DNA of 50,276 nucleotides from an uncultured Clostridium sp. GTDB taxonomy: Bacteria; Bacillota; Clostridia; Clostridiales; Clostridiaceae. The translations under genes were made by a program, and so were the position numbers. Shown here in pieces: positions 1 through 7,594 of the stretch (the first letter of the stretch is position 1; every line of letters starts with the position of its first letter). A model generated the notes under the pieces. That model saw nothing but the letters and a program-made list of their open reading frames with translations. It was not told the origin of the DNA and made no database searches. The stretch spans positions 1 to 50,276 of the forward strand of contig URGW01000028.1 of NCBI GenBank assembly GCA_900547475.1, in the 5' to 3' direction.

Positions 1-98
1 GTATTATTTAGTCTTGTAAACCTATTGTATTTCCTTAGGTTGAGAAGAGCAATGTTCATATAACTTAACAGATCGATAAAATATACATGGAGGATATT

Positions 99-1376
99 AT
101 GTTAGATTTAAAATTTTTAAGAGAAAATCCAGAAATAGTTAAACAAAATATTAAAAATAAGTTTCAAGATCAAAAACTTCCTTTAGTTGATGAAGTAATT
201 GCTTTAGATATAGAAAGCAGAGCTACTCAACAAGAAGCTGATTCATTAAGATCAAATAGAAAAACAATTTCTAAACAAATTGGTGCATTAATGGGTCAAG
301 GAAAGAGAGAAGAAGCTGAAGAATTAAAAGCTAAGGTTAATGAACAAGCAGCGCGTTTAGCAGAGTTAGAAGCTAAAGAAGCTGAACTTGAAGAAAAAAT
401 AAGAAATATAATGTTAGTTATTCCTAATATTATTGATCCAAGTGTTCCAATAGGAAAAGATGATAGTGAAAATGTAGAAGTTGAAAAATTTGGTGAGCCT
501 GTAGTTCCTGAATTTGAAATTCCATATCACACAGAAATAATGGAAAAATTAAATGGAATAGATTTAGATGGTGCTAGAAAAGTAGCTGGTAATGGATTCT
601 ATTACTTAATGGGTAACATAGCAAGATTACAATCAGGAATACTTTCTTATGCTAGAGATTTCATGATAAATAAGGGATTCACTTACTGCATTCCTCCTTT
701 CATGATTCGTAGTGAAGTAGTTACTGGAGTAATGAGTTTTGCTGAAATGGAATCTATGATGTATAAAATCGAAGGTGAAGATTTATACCTAATAGGTACA
801 AGTGAGCATTCTATGATAGGTAAATTCATTGATACTATATTAAAAGAAGAAAGTCTTCCTCAAACTTTAACTAGTTATTCACCTTGCTTCAGAAAAGAAA
901 AAGGAGCGCACGGAATAGAAGAAAGAGGAGTTTATAGAATACATCAATTTGAAAAACAAGAAATGATAGTAGTTTGTAAGCCGGAAGAAAGTAAAGAATG
1001 GTTTGAAAAGTTATGGAAATATACTGTTGAATTATTCCGTTCTTTAGATGTTCCAGTTAGAACTTTAGAGTGTTGTTCAGGAGATTTAGCAGACCTTAAA
1101 GTTAAATCTATTGATGTTGAAGCTTGGTCTCCAAGACAAAAGAAATACTTCGAAGTTGGAAGCTGCTCTAATTTAGGAGATGCTCAAGCTAGAAGATTAA
1201 AGATTCGTGTAAATGGAGAAAAAGGAAAATACTTTGCTCATACATTAAATAATACTGTTGTTGCTCCACCTAGAATGTTAATTGCATTTTTAGAAAACAA
1301 CTTAAATGAAGATGGATCAATAAACATTCCAGAAGCTTTAAGACCTTATATGGGTGGAATGGATGTTATAAGATAA
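99..1376 (+). CDS. serS: Serine--tRNA ligase
   Basis: Cytoplasmic class II synthetase that charges tRNA-Ser with serine. The product is 425 residues, the usual length: an N-terminal coiled-coil arm of about 100 residues rich in Glu, Lys and Ala, then the catalytic domain. An in-frame ATG at 87 lies inside the GGAGG ribosome binding site (89-93), so the ATG at 99, five bases after it, is the real start. Motif 2 reads CFRKEKGAHG...RGVYRIHQFEKQE and motif 3 contains NNTVVAPPR. Both differ from the common bacterial forms (FRSEAG...RQHQFDK; GSGLAVGR), and the KE-GAHG form recalls archaeal-type SerRS. The function is clear; the subtype is inference. Three tRNA-Ser genes lie within 4.5 kb downstream. 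Confidence 0.96.
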   Translation: MLDLKFLRENPEIVKQNIKNKFQDQKLPLVDEVIALDIESRATQQEADSLRSNRKTISKQIGALMGQGKREEAEELKAKVNEQAARLAELEAKEAELEEKIRNIMLVIPNIIDPSVPIGKDDSENVEVEKFGEPVVPEFEIPYHTEIMEKLNGIDLDGARKVAGNGFYYLMGNIARLQSGILSYARDFMINKGFTYCIPPFMIRSEVVTGVMSFAEMESMMYKIEGEDLYLIGTSEHSMIGKFIDTILKEESLPQTLTSYSPCFRKEKGAHGIEERGVYRIHQFEKQEMIVVCKPEESKEWFEKLWKYTVELFRSLDVPVRTLECCSGDLADLKVKSIDVEAWSPRQKKYFEVGSCSNLGDAQARRLKIRVNGEKGKYFAHTLNNTVVAPPRMLIAFLENNLNEDGSINIPEALRPYMGGMDVIR

Positions 1377-1395
1377 TTTAAAATTAATTAAATAC

Positions 1396-1440
1396 AAGAT
1401 ATAAGAAAATTAATTATGATTTTCTTATATCTTATTTTTT
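1396..1440 (+). terminator. Rho-independent terminator of serS
   Basis: Perfect 15-bp stem (1396-1410 with 1419-1433), 8-base loop, followed by a T-rich run. It separates serS from the pantothenate operon. Confidence 0.9.
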
Positions 1441-1476
1441 TATAAGAAATTATTGAAAATAAGATAATAACAAATA

Positions 1477-1504
1477 TTGACAAAATTAAGAAATATGATA
1501 AATT
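1477..1504 (+). promoter_or_regulatory. Putative sigma-A promoter of the pantothenate operon
   Basis: TTGACA at 1477-1482, 16-base spacer, TAAATT at 1499-1504. The -35 is perfect and the -10 matches 4 of 6. It lies after the serS terminator and about 120 bases before the first pan gene, leaving an untranslated leader. Confidence 0.55.
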
Positions 1505-1510
1505 TAAAAT

Positions 1511-1538
1511 GGGTGGTATTTTAATTAAACCGCACCTT
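1511..1538 (+). other. Imperfect hairpin in the pan operon leader
   Basis: GGTGG at 1512-1516 can pair with the CC and CACC tracts at 1530-1536 around an AT-rich loop. The words GGGTGGTA and ACCGC recall the T-box consensus, but they are split by about 10 bases and no T-box stem I, specifier loop or terminator is visible, so I do not call a T-box. There is no gene between 1377 and 1625. Confidence 0.3.
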
Positions 1539-1625
1539 ATATATTTGAAAATTTAAAAGTTAAAGAAATAGCTCATATCAATTTTGAATGGGACTTATTA
1601 GTATCACACTCGTTTGGAGGTGATA

Positions 1626-2471
1626 ATTATAAAATTTGGATTTATTGGAGCAGGAAAAGTTGGCTTTTCCCTAGGAAAATATCTAAAAGAAAACAATATA
1701 GACATAAGTGGGTATTATAGTAAATCACAGCATTCATCTAAAGAAGCTGCAATTTTTACAAATACGCGACAATATAATAATTTAGAAGATTTAATAAAAA
1801 ATAGTGATACTATATTCATTACAACACCTGATAATAAAATTGCAGATGTATGGAATGAAATAAAAAGGTTACCTATTAAAGAAAAATTAATTTGCCATTG
1901 TAGTGGCTCTATTTCTTCAGAAGTCTTTTCAAATATAAATAATCATGGTGCATATGGTTATTCTATTCATCCAATGTTCGCTATCTCGGACAAATATAAT
2001 TCTTATAAAAATTTATCTCAAGCATTTATTACAATTGAAGGACATGAAAAACATATTAAATATTTAAAGCGTTTATTTTTACATTTAGGAAATGATGTAA
2101 CAGTTATTAATAAAGATAATAAAATTTTATATCATGCAGCATCAGTAACAGTTAGTAACTTAGTATTAGGATTAATTAATAATAGTATTAATTATCTAGA
2201 GGAATGCGGATTTACGCAGGAAATGGCTATTAAGGCTTTATATCCATTAATTGAAAATAACTTAAGAAATGTTAAGGAAAGAGGTGCAGTTAATAGTTTG
2301 ACTGGGCCTATAGAACGAGGAGATTTAAGTACTGTTATTAATCATTTAAATGTAATACCTGAAGAGGATAAAGAATTATATAGGTTATTATCAAAGAATA
2401 TTTTAAAGATAGCAAAAGTTAAAAATTTGAATAGAGATTATAAAAATTTAGAAGAGTATTTAGGAGATTAG
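1626..2471 (+). CDS. panG: Rossmann/DUF2520 protein, probable ketopantoate reductase (PanG type)
   Basis: Probable NADPH-dependent reductase converting ketopantoate to pantoate. The N-terminus KFGFIGAGKVG is a Rossmann dinucleotide-binding loop, and the rest fits the Rossmann plus DUF2520 architecture (about 281 residues). PanG of Francisella tularensis, of this family, was reported to replace PanE; the function here is inferred from that and from sitting 2 bases before panB in an operon otherwise lacking a ketopantoate reductase. The start is unusual: GGAGGTGAT (1616-1624) is followed by no ATG, GTG or TTG. The frame begins at ATT (1626, spacing 5) or ATA (1629, spacing 8). The upstream TTG at 1614 and GTG at 1620 overlap the ribosome binding site and have none of their own. 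Confidence 0.8.
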   Translation: MIKFGFIGAGKVGFSLGKYLKENNIDISGYYSKSQHSSKEAAIFTNTRQYNNLEDLIKNSDTIFITTPDNKIADVWNEIKRLPIKEKLICHCSGSISSEVFSNINNHGAYGYSIHPMFAISDKYNSYKNLSQAFITIEGHEKHIKYLKRLFLHLGNDVTVINKDNKILYHAASVTVSNLVLGLINNSINYLEECGFTQEMAIKALYPLIENNLRNVKERGAVNSLTGPIERGDLSTVINHLNVIPEEDKELYRLLSKNILKIAKVKNLNRDYKNLEEYLGD

Positions 2472-2473
2472 TT

Positions 2474-3301
2474 ATGAAAAATACAGCAGTTACATTTAAA
2501 CAAGCCAAAGAGAAAAATGAAAAACTTACTATGCTTACAGCATATGATTATTCTACAGCCAAAATAATTGATGAAGCTGGAATAAACGGAATTTTAGTTG
2601 GAGATTCATTAGGAATGGTTTGTTTAGGATATGAAGATACTTTATCAGTTACTATGGAAGACATGATACATCATACTAAAGCAGTATCTAGAGGTGTAAA
2701 AAATACATTAGTTGTAGCAGATATGCCTTTTATGTCTTATCAAACATCAGTATATGATGCTGTAGTTAATGCAGGAAGATTGATTAAAGAAGGTAGAGCT
2801 CATGTAGTTAAATTAGAAGGTGGAGTTGAAGTTTGCGATAAGATAGAAGCTATAGTTAAAGCTTCAATACCAGTTATGGCTCATATTGGATTAACTCCTC
2901 AATCAGTTAATGCATTTGGTGGATTCAAAGTTCAAGGTAAAGATGAAGAGGCAGCAAAGAATCTTATTGAAGCAGCTCTAGCTGTAGAAAAAGCGGGAGC
3001 ATTTGCAGTTGTATTAGAATGTGTTCCTGCTAAGCTTGCAGCGATAATAACTGAAAAGTTATCTATCCCTACAATTGGAATAGGTGCTGGAGCACAATGT
3101 GATGGGCAAATTCTTGTTTATCAAGATATGTTAGGTATGTATAGTGATTTTACTCCTAAGTTTGTTAAGAAATATGAAACTTTAGGTAAAAAAATGAATA
3201 TAGCTTTTAAAAAGTATATAGAAGAAGTTAAGGATGGAATTTTCCCAGCAGAAGAACATTCTTTTAAAATAAATGATGAAGTAATTGAAAAATTATATTA
3301 A
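2474..3301 (+). CDS. panB: 3-methyl-2-oxobutanoate hydroxymethyltransferase
   Basis: Ketopantoate hydroxymethyltransferase: transfers a hydroxymethyl group from methylene-tetrahydrofolate to 2-oxoisovalerate, the first committed pantothenate step. It has 275 residues, normal for the decameric TIM-barrel family. Typical blocks are visible: LTAYDYSTAKIIDEAGI near the N-terminus, ILVGDSLGMV with a metal-binding Asp, the GGxTPQ-like stretch HIGLTPQSV, and GIGAGAQCDGQ. AGGAG lies 8 bases before the ATG, within the end of panG, so the two are translationally close. It is the second gene of the pan operon. Confidence 0.97.
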   Translation: MKNTAVTFKQAKEKNEKLTMLTAYDYSTAKIIDEAGINGILVGDSLGMVCLGYEDTLSVTMEDMIHHTKAVSRGVKNTLVVADMPFMSYQTSVYDAVVNAGRLIKEGRAHVVKLEGGVEVCDKIEAIVKASIPVMAHIGLTPQSVNAFGGFKVQGKDEEAAKNLIEAALAVEKAGAFAVVLECVPAKLAAIITEKLSIPTIGIGAGAQCDGQILVYQDMLGMYSDFTPKFVKKYETLGKKMNIAFKKYIEEVKDGIFPAEEHSFKINDEVIEKLY

Positions 3302-3315
3302 AGGGGAAGAAAAAA

Positions 3316-4161
3316 ATGAGAGTTGTAGAAAAGGTAAATGAGGTAAGGTCTTTAGTAAAGGAATGGAAGGTAAATGGATTAAAAGTTGGATTTGTCCCTA
3401 CTATGGGGTATTTACATGAAGGGCATGAAAGTTTAATTAGAAAGGCATCAGAAGAAAACGATAGAGTTGTTGTAAGTATATTTGTTAACCCAATTCAATT
3501 TGGTCCTAAAGAGGATTTATCCACTTATCCTAGAGATTTAGATAGAGATAGTAAAGTGTGTGAAAGAGCAGGAGCAGATATTATATTCCATCCTGAAAAT
3601 GAAGAAATGTATTTTGAGGACTTTTCTACTTTTGTTGATATGAGCGGATTAACTGCAGGCTTATGTGGTAAAAGTAGGCCTAATCATTTTAGAGGTGTTT
3701 GTACTGTTGTAACAAAATTATTTAATATAGTATCACCAGATAGAGCTTATTTTGGCGAAAAAGATGCTCAACAATTAGCAGTTATAAAAAGAATGGTAAG
3801 AGACTTAAATATAGATATAGAAATTATAGGATGCCCTATAGTTAGAGAAAAAGATGGACTTGCTAAGAGTTCAAGAAATACTTATTTATCAATAGAAGAA
3901 AGAAATGCTGCAATTATATTAAATAAGTCATTAACGTTAGCTAAAGAAAAAATTCAATCTGGTGAAAGGAATTCAGAAGTTATTATTAAGATAATTAAAG
4001 AAATAATTAATTCGGAAAAGTTGGCTAGAGTTGATTATATAGAAGTTGTAGACAGTCTGTCTATGGAAAAGGTAGAAAGAATAGAAAAATCAATATTAGT
4101 AGCAATAGCTGTATTTATAGGTAAAACAAGATTAATAGATAATTTCACATATGAGTTATAA
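3316..4161 (+). CDS. panC: Pantothenate synthetase
   Basis: Pantoate--beta-alanine ligase: joins pantoate and beta-alanine with ATP through a pantoyl-adenylate. It has 281 residues. The nucleotidyltransferase signature VGFVPTMGYLHEGHESL, with the HxGH-type HEGH, is near residues 25-45. SIFVNPIQFGPKEDL, FGEKDAQQ and the KMSKS-like LAKSSRNTYLS are all present. AAGGGG precedes the ATG by 8 bases. It receives the panB/panG product and the panD product. Confidence 0.97.
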   Translation: MRVVEKVNEVRSLVKEWKVNGLKVGFVPTMGYLHEGHESLIRKASEENDRVVVSIFVNPIQFGPKEDLSTYPRDLDRDSKVCERAGADIIFHPENEEMYFEDFSTFVDMSGLTAGLCGKSRPNHFRGVCTVVTKLFNIVSPDRAYFGEKDAQQLAVIKRMVRDLNIDIEIIGCPIVREKDGLAKSSRNTYLSIEERNAAIILNKSLTLAKEKIQSGERNSEVIIKIIKEIINSEKLARVDYIEVVDSLSMEKVERIEKSILVAIAVFIGKTRLIDNFTYEL

Positions 4162-4178
4162 TAAGGAGCGAAGCAATA

Positions 4179-4565
4179 ATGAAGGTAAATATGTTAAAAG
4201 GTAAGATACACAGAGCAACAGTGGTACAAGCTGAACTGAATTATGTTGGAAGTATAACTGTAGATGAGAATTTATTAGATGCTGCGGGAATATATGAATA
4301 TGAAAAAGTTCATATAGTTGATATTAATAATGGTGCAAGGTTTGAAACTTATACTATTGCTGGAGAAAGAGGAACAGGTATGATTTGCTTAAATGGTGCA
4401 GCGGCAAGATGTGTACAAGTTGGAGATAAGATTATATTAATGGCTTACTGTGATTTAGATACAGAAGAGGTAAAAGATCACAAGCCTAAAGTTGTTTTTG
4501 TTAATGAAGAAAATAAAATTAGTAGAATAACTAATTATGAAAAGCATGGTCAACTTTCTGAATAA
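4179..4565 (+). CDS. panD: Aspartate 1-decarboxylase proenzyme
   Basis: Pyruvoyl-dependent decarboxylase that makes beta-alanine from L-aspartate for PanC. The 128-residue proenzyme has the self-processing site at Gly24-Ser25 in the context YVGSITVD; cleavage there turns Ser25 into the pyruvoyl group. Tyr58-type and GAAAR segments (LNGAAARCVQVGD) are present. It is the last gene of the pan operon, 17 bases after panC, with an AAGGAG site, and is followed by a hairpin. Confidence 0.97.
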   Translation: MKVNMLKGKIHRATVVQAELNYVGSITVDENLLDAAGIYEYEKVHIVDINNGARFETYTIAGERGTGMICLNGAAARCVQVGDKIILMAYCDLDTEEVKDHKPKVVFVNEENKISRITNYEKHGQLSE

Positions 4566-4592
4566 TAAAATATTAAAGTAATTTTAGATAAG

Positions 4593-4636
4593 TATGATGA
4601 GTTTGAAATAATATTTTTTGGTTTAAATTCATCATA
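4593..4636 (+). terminator. Probable terminator of the pan operon
   Basis: Arms 4593-4604 and 4625-4636 pair over 12 positions with one mismatch, around a 20-base loop. The T-tract is poor (TTTATT), so this is a weak terminator or a 3'-end stabilising hairpin. Confidence 0.55.
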
Positions 4637-4752
4637 TTTATTAATAATATTATATAATTATAAAACATTTATGTATTTTGAGTTGTTTTTAGATGGTTAC
4701 AAAGTAGTAGAAAGCATATAGAAAATTAATTTAAAAAAATTTATAAAAAGTG

Positions 4753-4781
4753 TTGACATAATATTTTTACACTGATATAAT
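4753..4781 (+). promoter_or_regulatory. Consensus promoter of tRNA-Ser(TGA) copy 1
   Basis: TTGACA (4753-4758), 17-base spacer, TATAAT (4776-4781): a perfect sigma-A promoter 14 bases before the tRNA, expected for a strong stable-RNA gene. Confidence 0.92.
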
Positions 4782-4795
4782 AACAATTGTTCCGA

Positions 4796-4886
4796 GGAGA
4801 GATGGTCGAGTTGGTTTAAGGCACCGGTCTTGAAAACCGGCGTGCGTGTGAGCGTACCCAGGGTTCGAATCCCTGTCTCTCCGCCA
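4796..4886 (+). tRNA. tRNA-Ser(TGA), copy 1
   Basis: 91 bases with encoded CCA. The acceptor GGAGAGA pairs with TCTCTCC, the anticodon loop is CTTGAAA (anticodon TGA), a long variable arm identifies serine, and the T loop is GGTTCGAATCC. It is identical base for base to the copy at 5608-5698. Confidence 0.97.
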
Positions 4887-4888
4887 GT

Positions 4889-4918
4889 AGCTTCTAGCAA
4901 ATGCTAGGAGCTTTTTTT
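4889..4918 (+). terminator. Terminator of tRNA-Ser copy 1
   Basis: AGCTTCTAGC pairs with GCTAGGAGCT (one G-U) around a 4-base loop, followed by seven T. Confidence 0.93.
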
Positions 4919-4982
4919 GTATACATATTTAAAAATATGGTAAAATAAAAATATAAAATAATTTTTATAAGTTGGGGTATAT

Positions 4983-5540
4983 ATGAATAAATTAGATGAA
5001 ATATTAGAATATAATAAAATGTTTGTAGAAAATAAAGAATATGAACAATATAAAGCTACGAAGTATCCAGATAAAAAATTAGTAATATTATCTTGTATGG
5101 ATACTAGGCTAACAGAATTATTACCTAAAGCTCTTAACTTAAAGAATGGTGATGCTAAAATAGTAAAAAATGCAGGAGCTACTATAATGCATCCTTTTGG
5201 AAGTATTATAAGAAGTATTATAGTTGCTATTTATGAATTTGATACAGATGAAGTATTGGTAATTGGACATAAAAATTGTGGTATGAGTAATATTGATGGA
5301 GAGGAAACTATCAATAAGATAATTAGTAGAGGAATCTCAGAAGTAACAATAGAAACATTAAGTAATTCAGGAATAGATATAAAGAAATGGTTACATGGAT
5401 TTGATTCTGTAGAAGATTCAGTAAAAGAAAGTGTAGATTTAATAAAAAAACATCCATTAATACCTAAAGAAATAAAGGTACATGGATTAATAATGGATCC
5501 GGAAACAGGAAAATTAGAAGTGATAATTAAAGATAAATAG
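4983..5540 (+). CDS. Beta-class carbonic anhydrase
   Basis: Zinc enzyme interconverting CO2 and bicarbonate. It has 185 residues, short for the class and typical of clostridial forms. The zinc and active-site ligands are visible: C38-x-D40-x-R42 (SCMDTR) and H96-x-x-C99 (GHKNCGM). GGGG lies five bases before the ATG. Bicarbonate would feed carboxylases and the carbamoyl phosphate synthetase encoded further along, but that link is inference. The gene sits alone between two identical tRNA-Ser genes, so recombination between them would delete it. No membrane segment or signal peptide is seen. Confidence 0.93.
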   Translation: MNKLDEILEYNKMFVENKEYEQYKATKYPDKKLVILSCMDTRLTELLPKALNLKNGDAKIVKNAGATIMHPFGSIIRSIIVAIYEFDTDEVLVIGHKNCGMSNIDGEETINKIISRGISEVTIETLSNSGIDIKKWLHGFDSVEDSVKESVDLIKKHPLIPKEIKVHGLIMDPETGKLEVIIKDK

Positions 5541-5566
5541 AAAAATAAAAAAAAATAAAAAATATG

Positions 5567-5595
5567 TTGACATAATCAATAGTCGTTGATATAAT
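5567..5595 (+). promoter_or_regulatory. Consensus promoter of the second tRNA-Ser cluster
   Basis: TTGACA (5567-5572), 17-base spacer, TATAAT (5590-5595). It shares TTGACATAAT and ATATAAT with the promoter at 4753, suggesting duplication of promoter and tRNA together. Confidence 0.92.
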
Positions 5596-5607
5596 TAATC
5601 TTGTCTT

Positions 5608-5698
5608 GGAGAGATGGTCGAGTTGGTTTAAGGCACCGGTCTTGAAAACCGGCGTGCGTGTGAGCGTACCCAGGGTTCGAATCCCTGTCTCTCCGCCA
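5608..5698 (+). tRNA. tRNA-Ser(TGA), copy 2
   Basis: 91 bases, identical to 4796-4886, with encoded CCA, anticodon TGA and a long variable arm. It is followed after 5 bases by tRNA-Ser(GCT), probably in one transcript. Confidence 0.97.
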
Positions 5699-5703
5699 TA
5701 AGT

Positions 5704-5796
5704 GGAGAATTACTCAAGTGGCTAAAGAGGCTCCCCTGCTAAGGGAGTAGGCTGGATAAAACTGGTGCGAGGGTTCGAATCCCTTGTTCTCCGCCA
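5704..5796 (+). tRNA. tRNA-Ser(GCT)
   Basis: 93 bases with encoded CCA. The acceptor GGAGAAT pairs with GTTCTCC (one G-U), the anticodon stem is CTCCC/GGGAG with loop CTGCTAA (anticodon GCT), and there is a long class II variable arm. Confidence 0.96.
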
Positions 5797-5828
5797 AAAG
5801 CATCTAACTAATGTTAGATGCTTTTTTG
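5797..5828 (+). terminator. Terminator of the tRNA-Ser pair
   Basis: Perfect 12-bp stem AAAGCATCTAAC / GTTAGATGCTTT with loop TAAT, then a T run. Confidence 0.94.
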
Positions 5829-5921
5829 GTATATAAAAAGAAAGTATAATTAGTAATAGTATATTAATTTATAAATAGATGAATTAATTCCATATTTTCA
5901 ATAACTAATAATTGTAAACGT

Positions 5922-5950
5922 AATTTTTAAATGGTATACTTTAATAGTTA
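5922..5950 (+). promoter_or_regulatory. Putative promoter of the ROK kinase gene
   Basis: TTGTAA (5922-5927), 17-base spacer, TATACT (5945-5950), about 34 bases before the start codon. Confidence 0.65.
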
Positions 5951-5983
5951 AAGTAGTATAACTTTTTAGTGGGAGGGTAATAA

Positions 5984-6925
5984 ATGGAAAAAAAGTATGT
6001 TGTAGGTGTTGATTTAGGTGGAACTAAAATTTACACAGCTTTAGTAGATTTAGAAGGAAATATTATAAAAGAAAAAACAGTTGAAACATTAGCTCACGAA
6101 GGTGAACAAGCCGTTGTGGAAAGAATAGTAGATACTATAAATTATGTTATAGATGGAACTGATAAAAATTTAATAAAATCAATTGGAATCGGTTCACCAG
6201 GACCATTAGATGTAAAAAATGGTATTATAATTGAAAATTCAAATTTACCATTTAAGAACTTTGAAATAGTTAAAACTATAAAAGAAACTTTTAATTTACC
6301 AACTCATTTAGATAATGATGCTAATGTAGCAACATTAGGAGAGTTTATGTTTGGTGCAGGAAAAGGTACTGAAAACATGGTATTTATTACAGCTAGTACA
6401 GGAATCGGTGGAGGAGCCGTATTAAATGGTAAATTATTTAGAGGATCAACAGGAAACGCATTAGAAGTTGGACATATGACTGTTGCTACAGAAGGTCCAA
6501 GATGTGGATGCGGAAACTTAGGATGTGCAGAAGCTTTAGGATCTGGTACAGCTATTGGTAAGAGAGCTAAAGAAGCTGTATTAAGTAATGCTGTAACTTC
6601 ATTAAAGAACTATGAGAATGTTACAGCTAAAGAAGTATTTAAAGAAGCTGCAAATGGAGATAGAGTTGCTAAGAATATATTAAACACTTCATTAACTTAT
6701 CTTGGAATTGCTGTAGCTAATACAATAACAAACTTTGATCCAGAAAAAGTTGTTGTTGGTGGTGGTGTAGTTAATGGTGGAGATATAGTTATTGAAACTA
6801 TAAGAAATGTTGTTGAAGAAAGATGTATGGCCGCATTTGTTGAAAATTGTACAATTGAAAAGGCTATATTAGGTGGAAAAGCAGGAGTATTAGGTGCTGC
6901 AGCTTTAGCTATCACTGAAAGATAA
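5984..6925 (+). CDS. glk: ROK-family glucokinase
   Basis: Probable ATP-dependent glucokinase, phosphorylating cytoplasmic glucose to glucose 6-phosphate. It has 313 residues, like Bacillus GlcK. The ATP phosphate-binding loop GVDLGGTK (residues 8-15), the catalytic Asp112 in LDNDAN, ExGH (E161-H164), and the ROK zinc motif C174-G-C-G-N-L-G-C181 are visible. No N-terminal helix-turn-helix is present, so this is a kinase and not a ROK repressor. GGGAGGG precedes the ATG. It is monocistronic, with its own promoter and terminator. The sugar specificity is inferred from family resemblance. Confidence 0.9.
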   Translation: MEKKYVVGVDLGGTKIYTALVDLEGNIIKEKTVETLAHEGEQAVVERIVDTINYVIDGTDKNLIKSIGIGSPGPLDVKNGIIIENSNLPFKNFEIVKTIKETFNLPTHLDNDANVATLGEFMFGAGKGTENMVFITASTGIGGGAVLNGKLFRGSTGNALEVGHMTVATEGPRCGCGNLGCAEALGSGTAIGKRAKEAVLSNAVTSLKNYENVTAKEVFKEAANGDRVAKNILNTSLTYLGIAVANTITNFDPEKVVVGGGVVNGGDIVIETIRNVVEERCMAAFVENCTIEKAILGGKAGVLGAAALAITER

Positions 6926-6932
6926 TATATAG

Positions 6933-6980
6933 AAACTACAATATATAAGGAGATAATCTTTATATATTGTAGTTTTTTTT
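6933..6980 (+). terminator. Terminator of glk
   Basis: Perfect 16-bp stem (6933-6948 with 6960-6975), 11-base loop containing GGAGAT, then a run of T. Confidence 0.95.
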
Positions 6981-7065
6981 ATTTTAGAATTTATAGTAAT
7001 TAATAAATTAGCAATTAGTAAAACTTTTAAAATAATAGTATCATTAATTATGGGGAGGGATTAAT

Positions 7066-7584
7066 GTGATTTATGGAGATAAAATATATTTGAGAGAAAT
7101 ATTGAAAGAAGATATTGATGAGGCTTATAATTTATGTTCAGATAGTGAAGTATTAAAATATAATGGTTATCAATATGGCGTATCATCGAAAAAATATATG
7201 GTGGAACATTTAAAATATCTCAATATACCTTCAAAAAGAAGTTATGTAATAATTAATAAGCCAGGAACTATAGTTGGAGTAATAACTTATTCAGAAGATA
7301 AATACTCAAGAAATGTTTATAATATTAGTTTAACTATAGGTAAAAAGTATTGGAGAAGGGGCTATGGAACAGATTCAATAAAAGCTATTTTAAAGTACTT
7401 ATTTTTTAAAAGAAAAGCTCATAAGGTTGAGCTTGAAGTAGTTAGAGAGAATGAAGCTGCAGTGCTATGCTATAAAAAATGTGGATTCGTTGAAGAAGGG
7501 ATACGAAGAAAGAAATATTATTATAAAGGGGATTATTTAGATACCATTGTAATGGGGTTATTAAAAGAGGAATTTAAAGTTTAA
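7066..7584 (+). CDS. GNAT-family N-acetyltransferase (RimJ/RimL/SpeG-like)
   Basis: Acetyl-CoA-dependent acyltransferase of unknown substrate, 172 residues. The N-terminus IYLREILKEDIDEAYNLCSDSEVLKYN is typical of RimJ/RimL-like GNATs. The acetyl-CoA loop is the segment KKYWRRGYGTDSIKAIL (motif RxxGxG), and the C-terminal VLCYKKCGFVEEGIRR is the usual motif B. The start is GTG at 7066, seven bases after GGGGAGG; the overlapping ATG at 7064 runs straight into TGA. It ends 10 bases before addB and may be cotranscribed with addBA, though a link with recombination is not implied. Confidence 0.85.
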   Translation: MIYGDKIYLREILKEDIDEAYNLCSDSEVLKYNGYQYGVSSKKYMVEHLKYLNIPSKRSYVIINKPGTIVGVITYSEDKYSRNVYNISLTIGKKYWRRGYGTDSIKAILKYLFFKRKAHKVELEVVRENEAAVLCYKKCGFVEEGIRRKKYYYKGDYLDTIVMGLLKEEFKV

Positions 7585-7594
7585 GGAGTTGGAT

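Noticed and set aside
1511..1538. T-box riboswitch before the pan operon.
   Set aside because: The conserved word is split and there is no stem I, specifier loop or terminator in the short leader.
4697..4900. Minus-strand frame over tRNA-Ser copy 1.
   Set aside because: Its N-terminal half is the reverse complement of the tRNA and terminator; such frames are a common false call.
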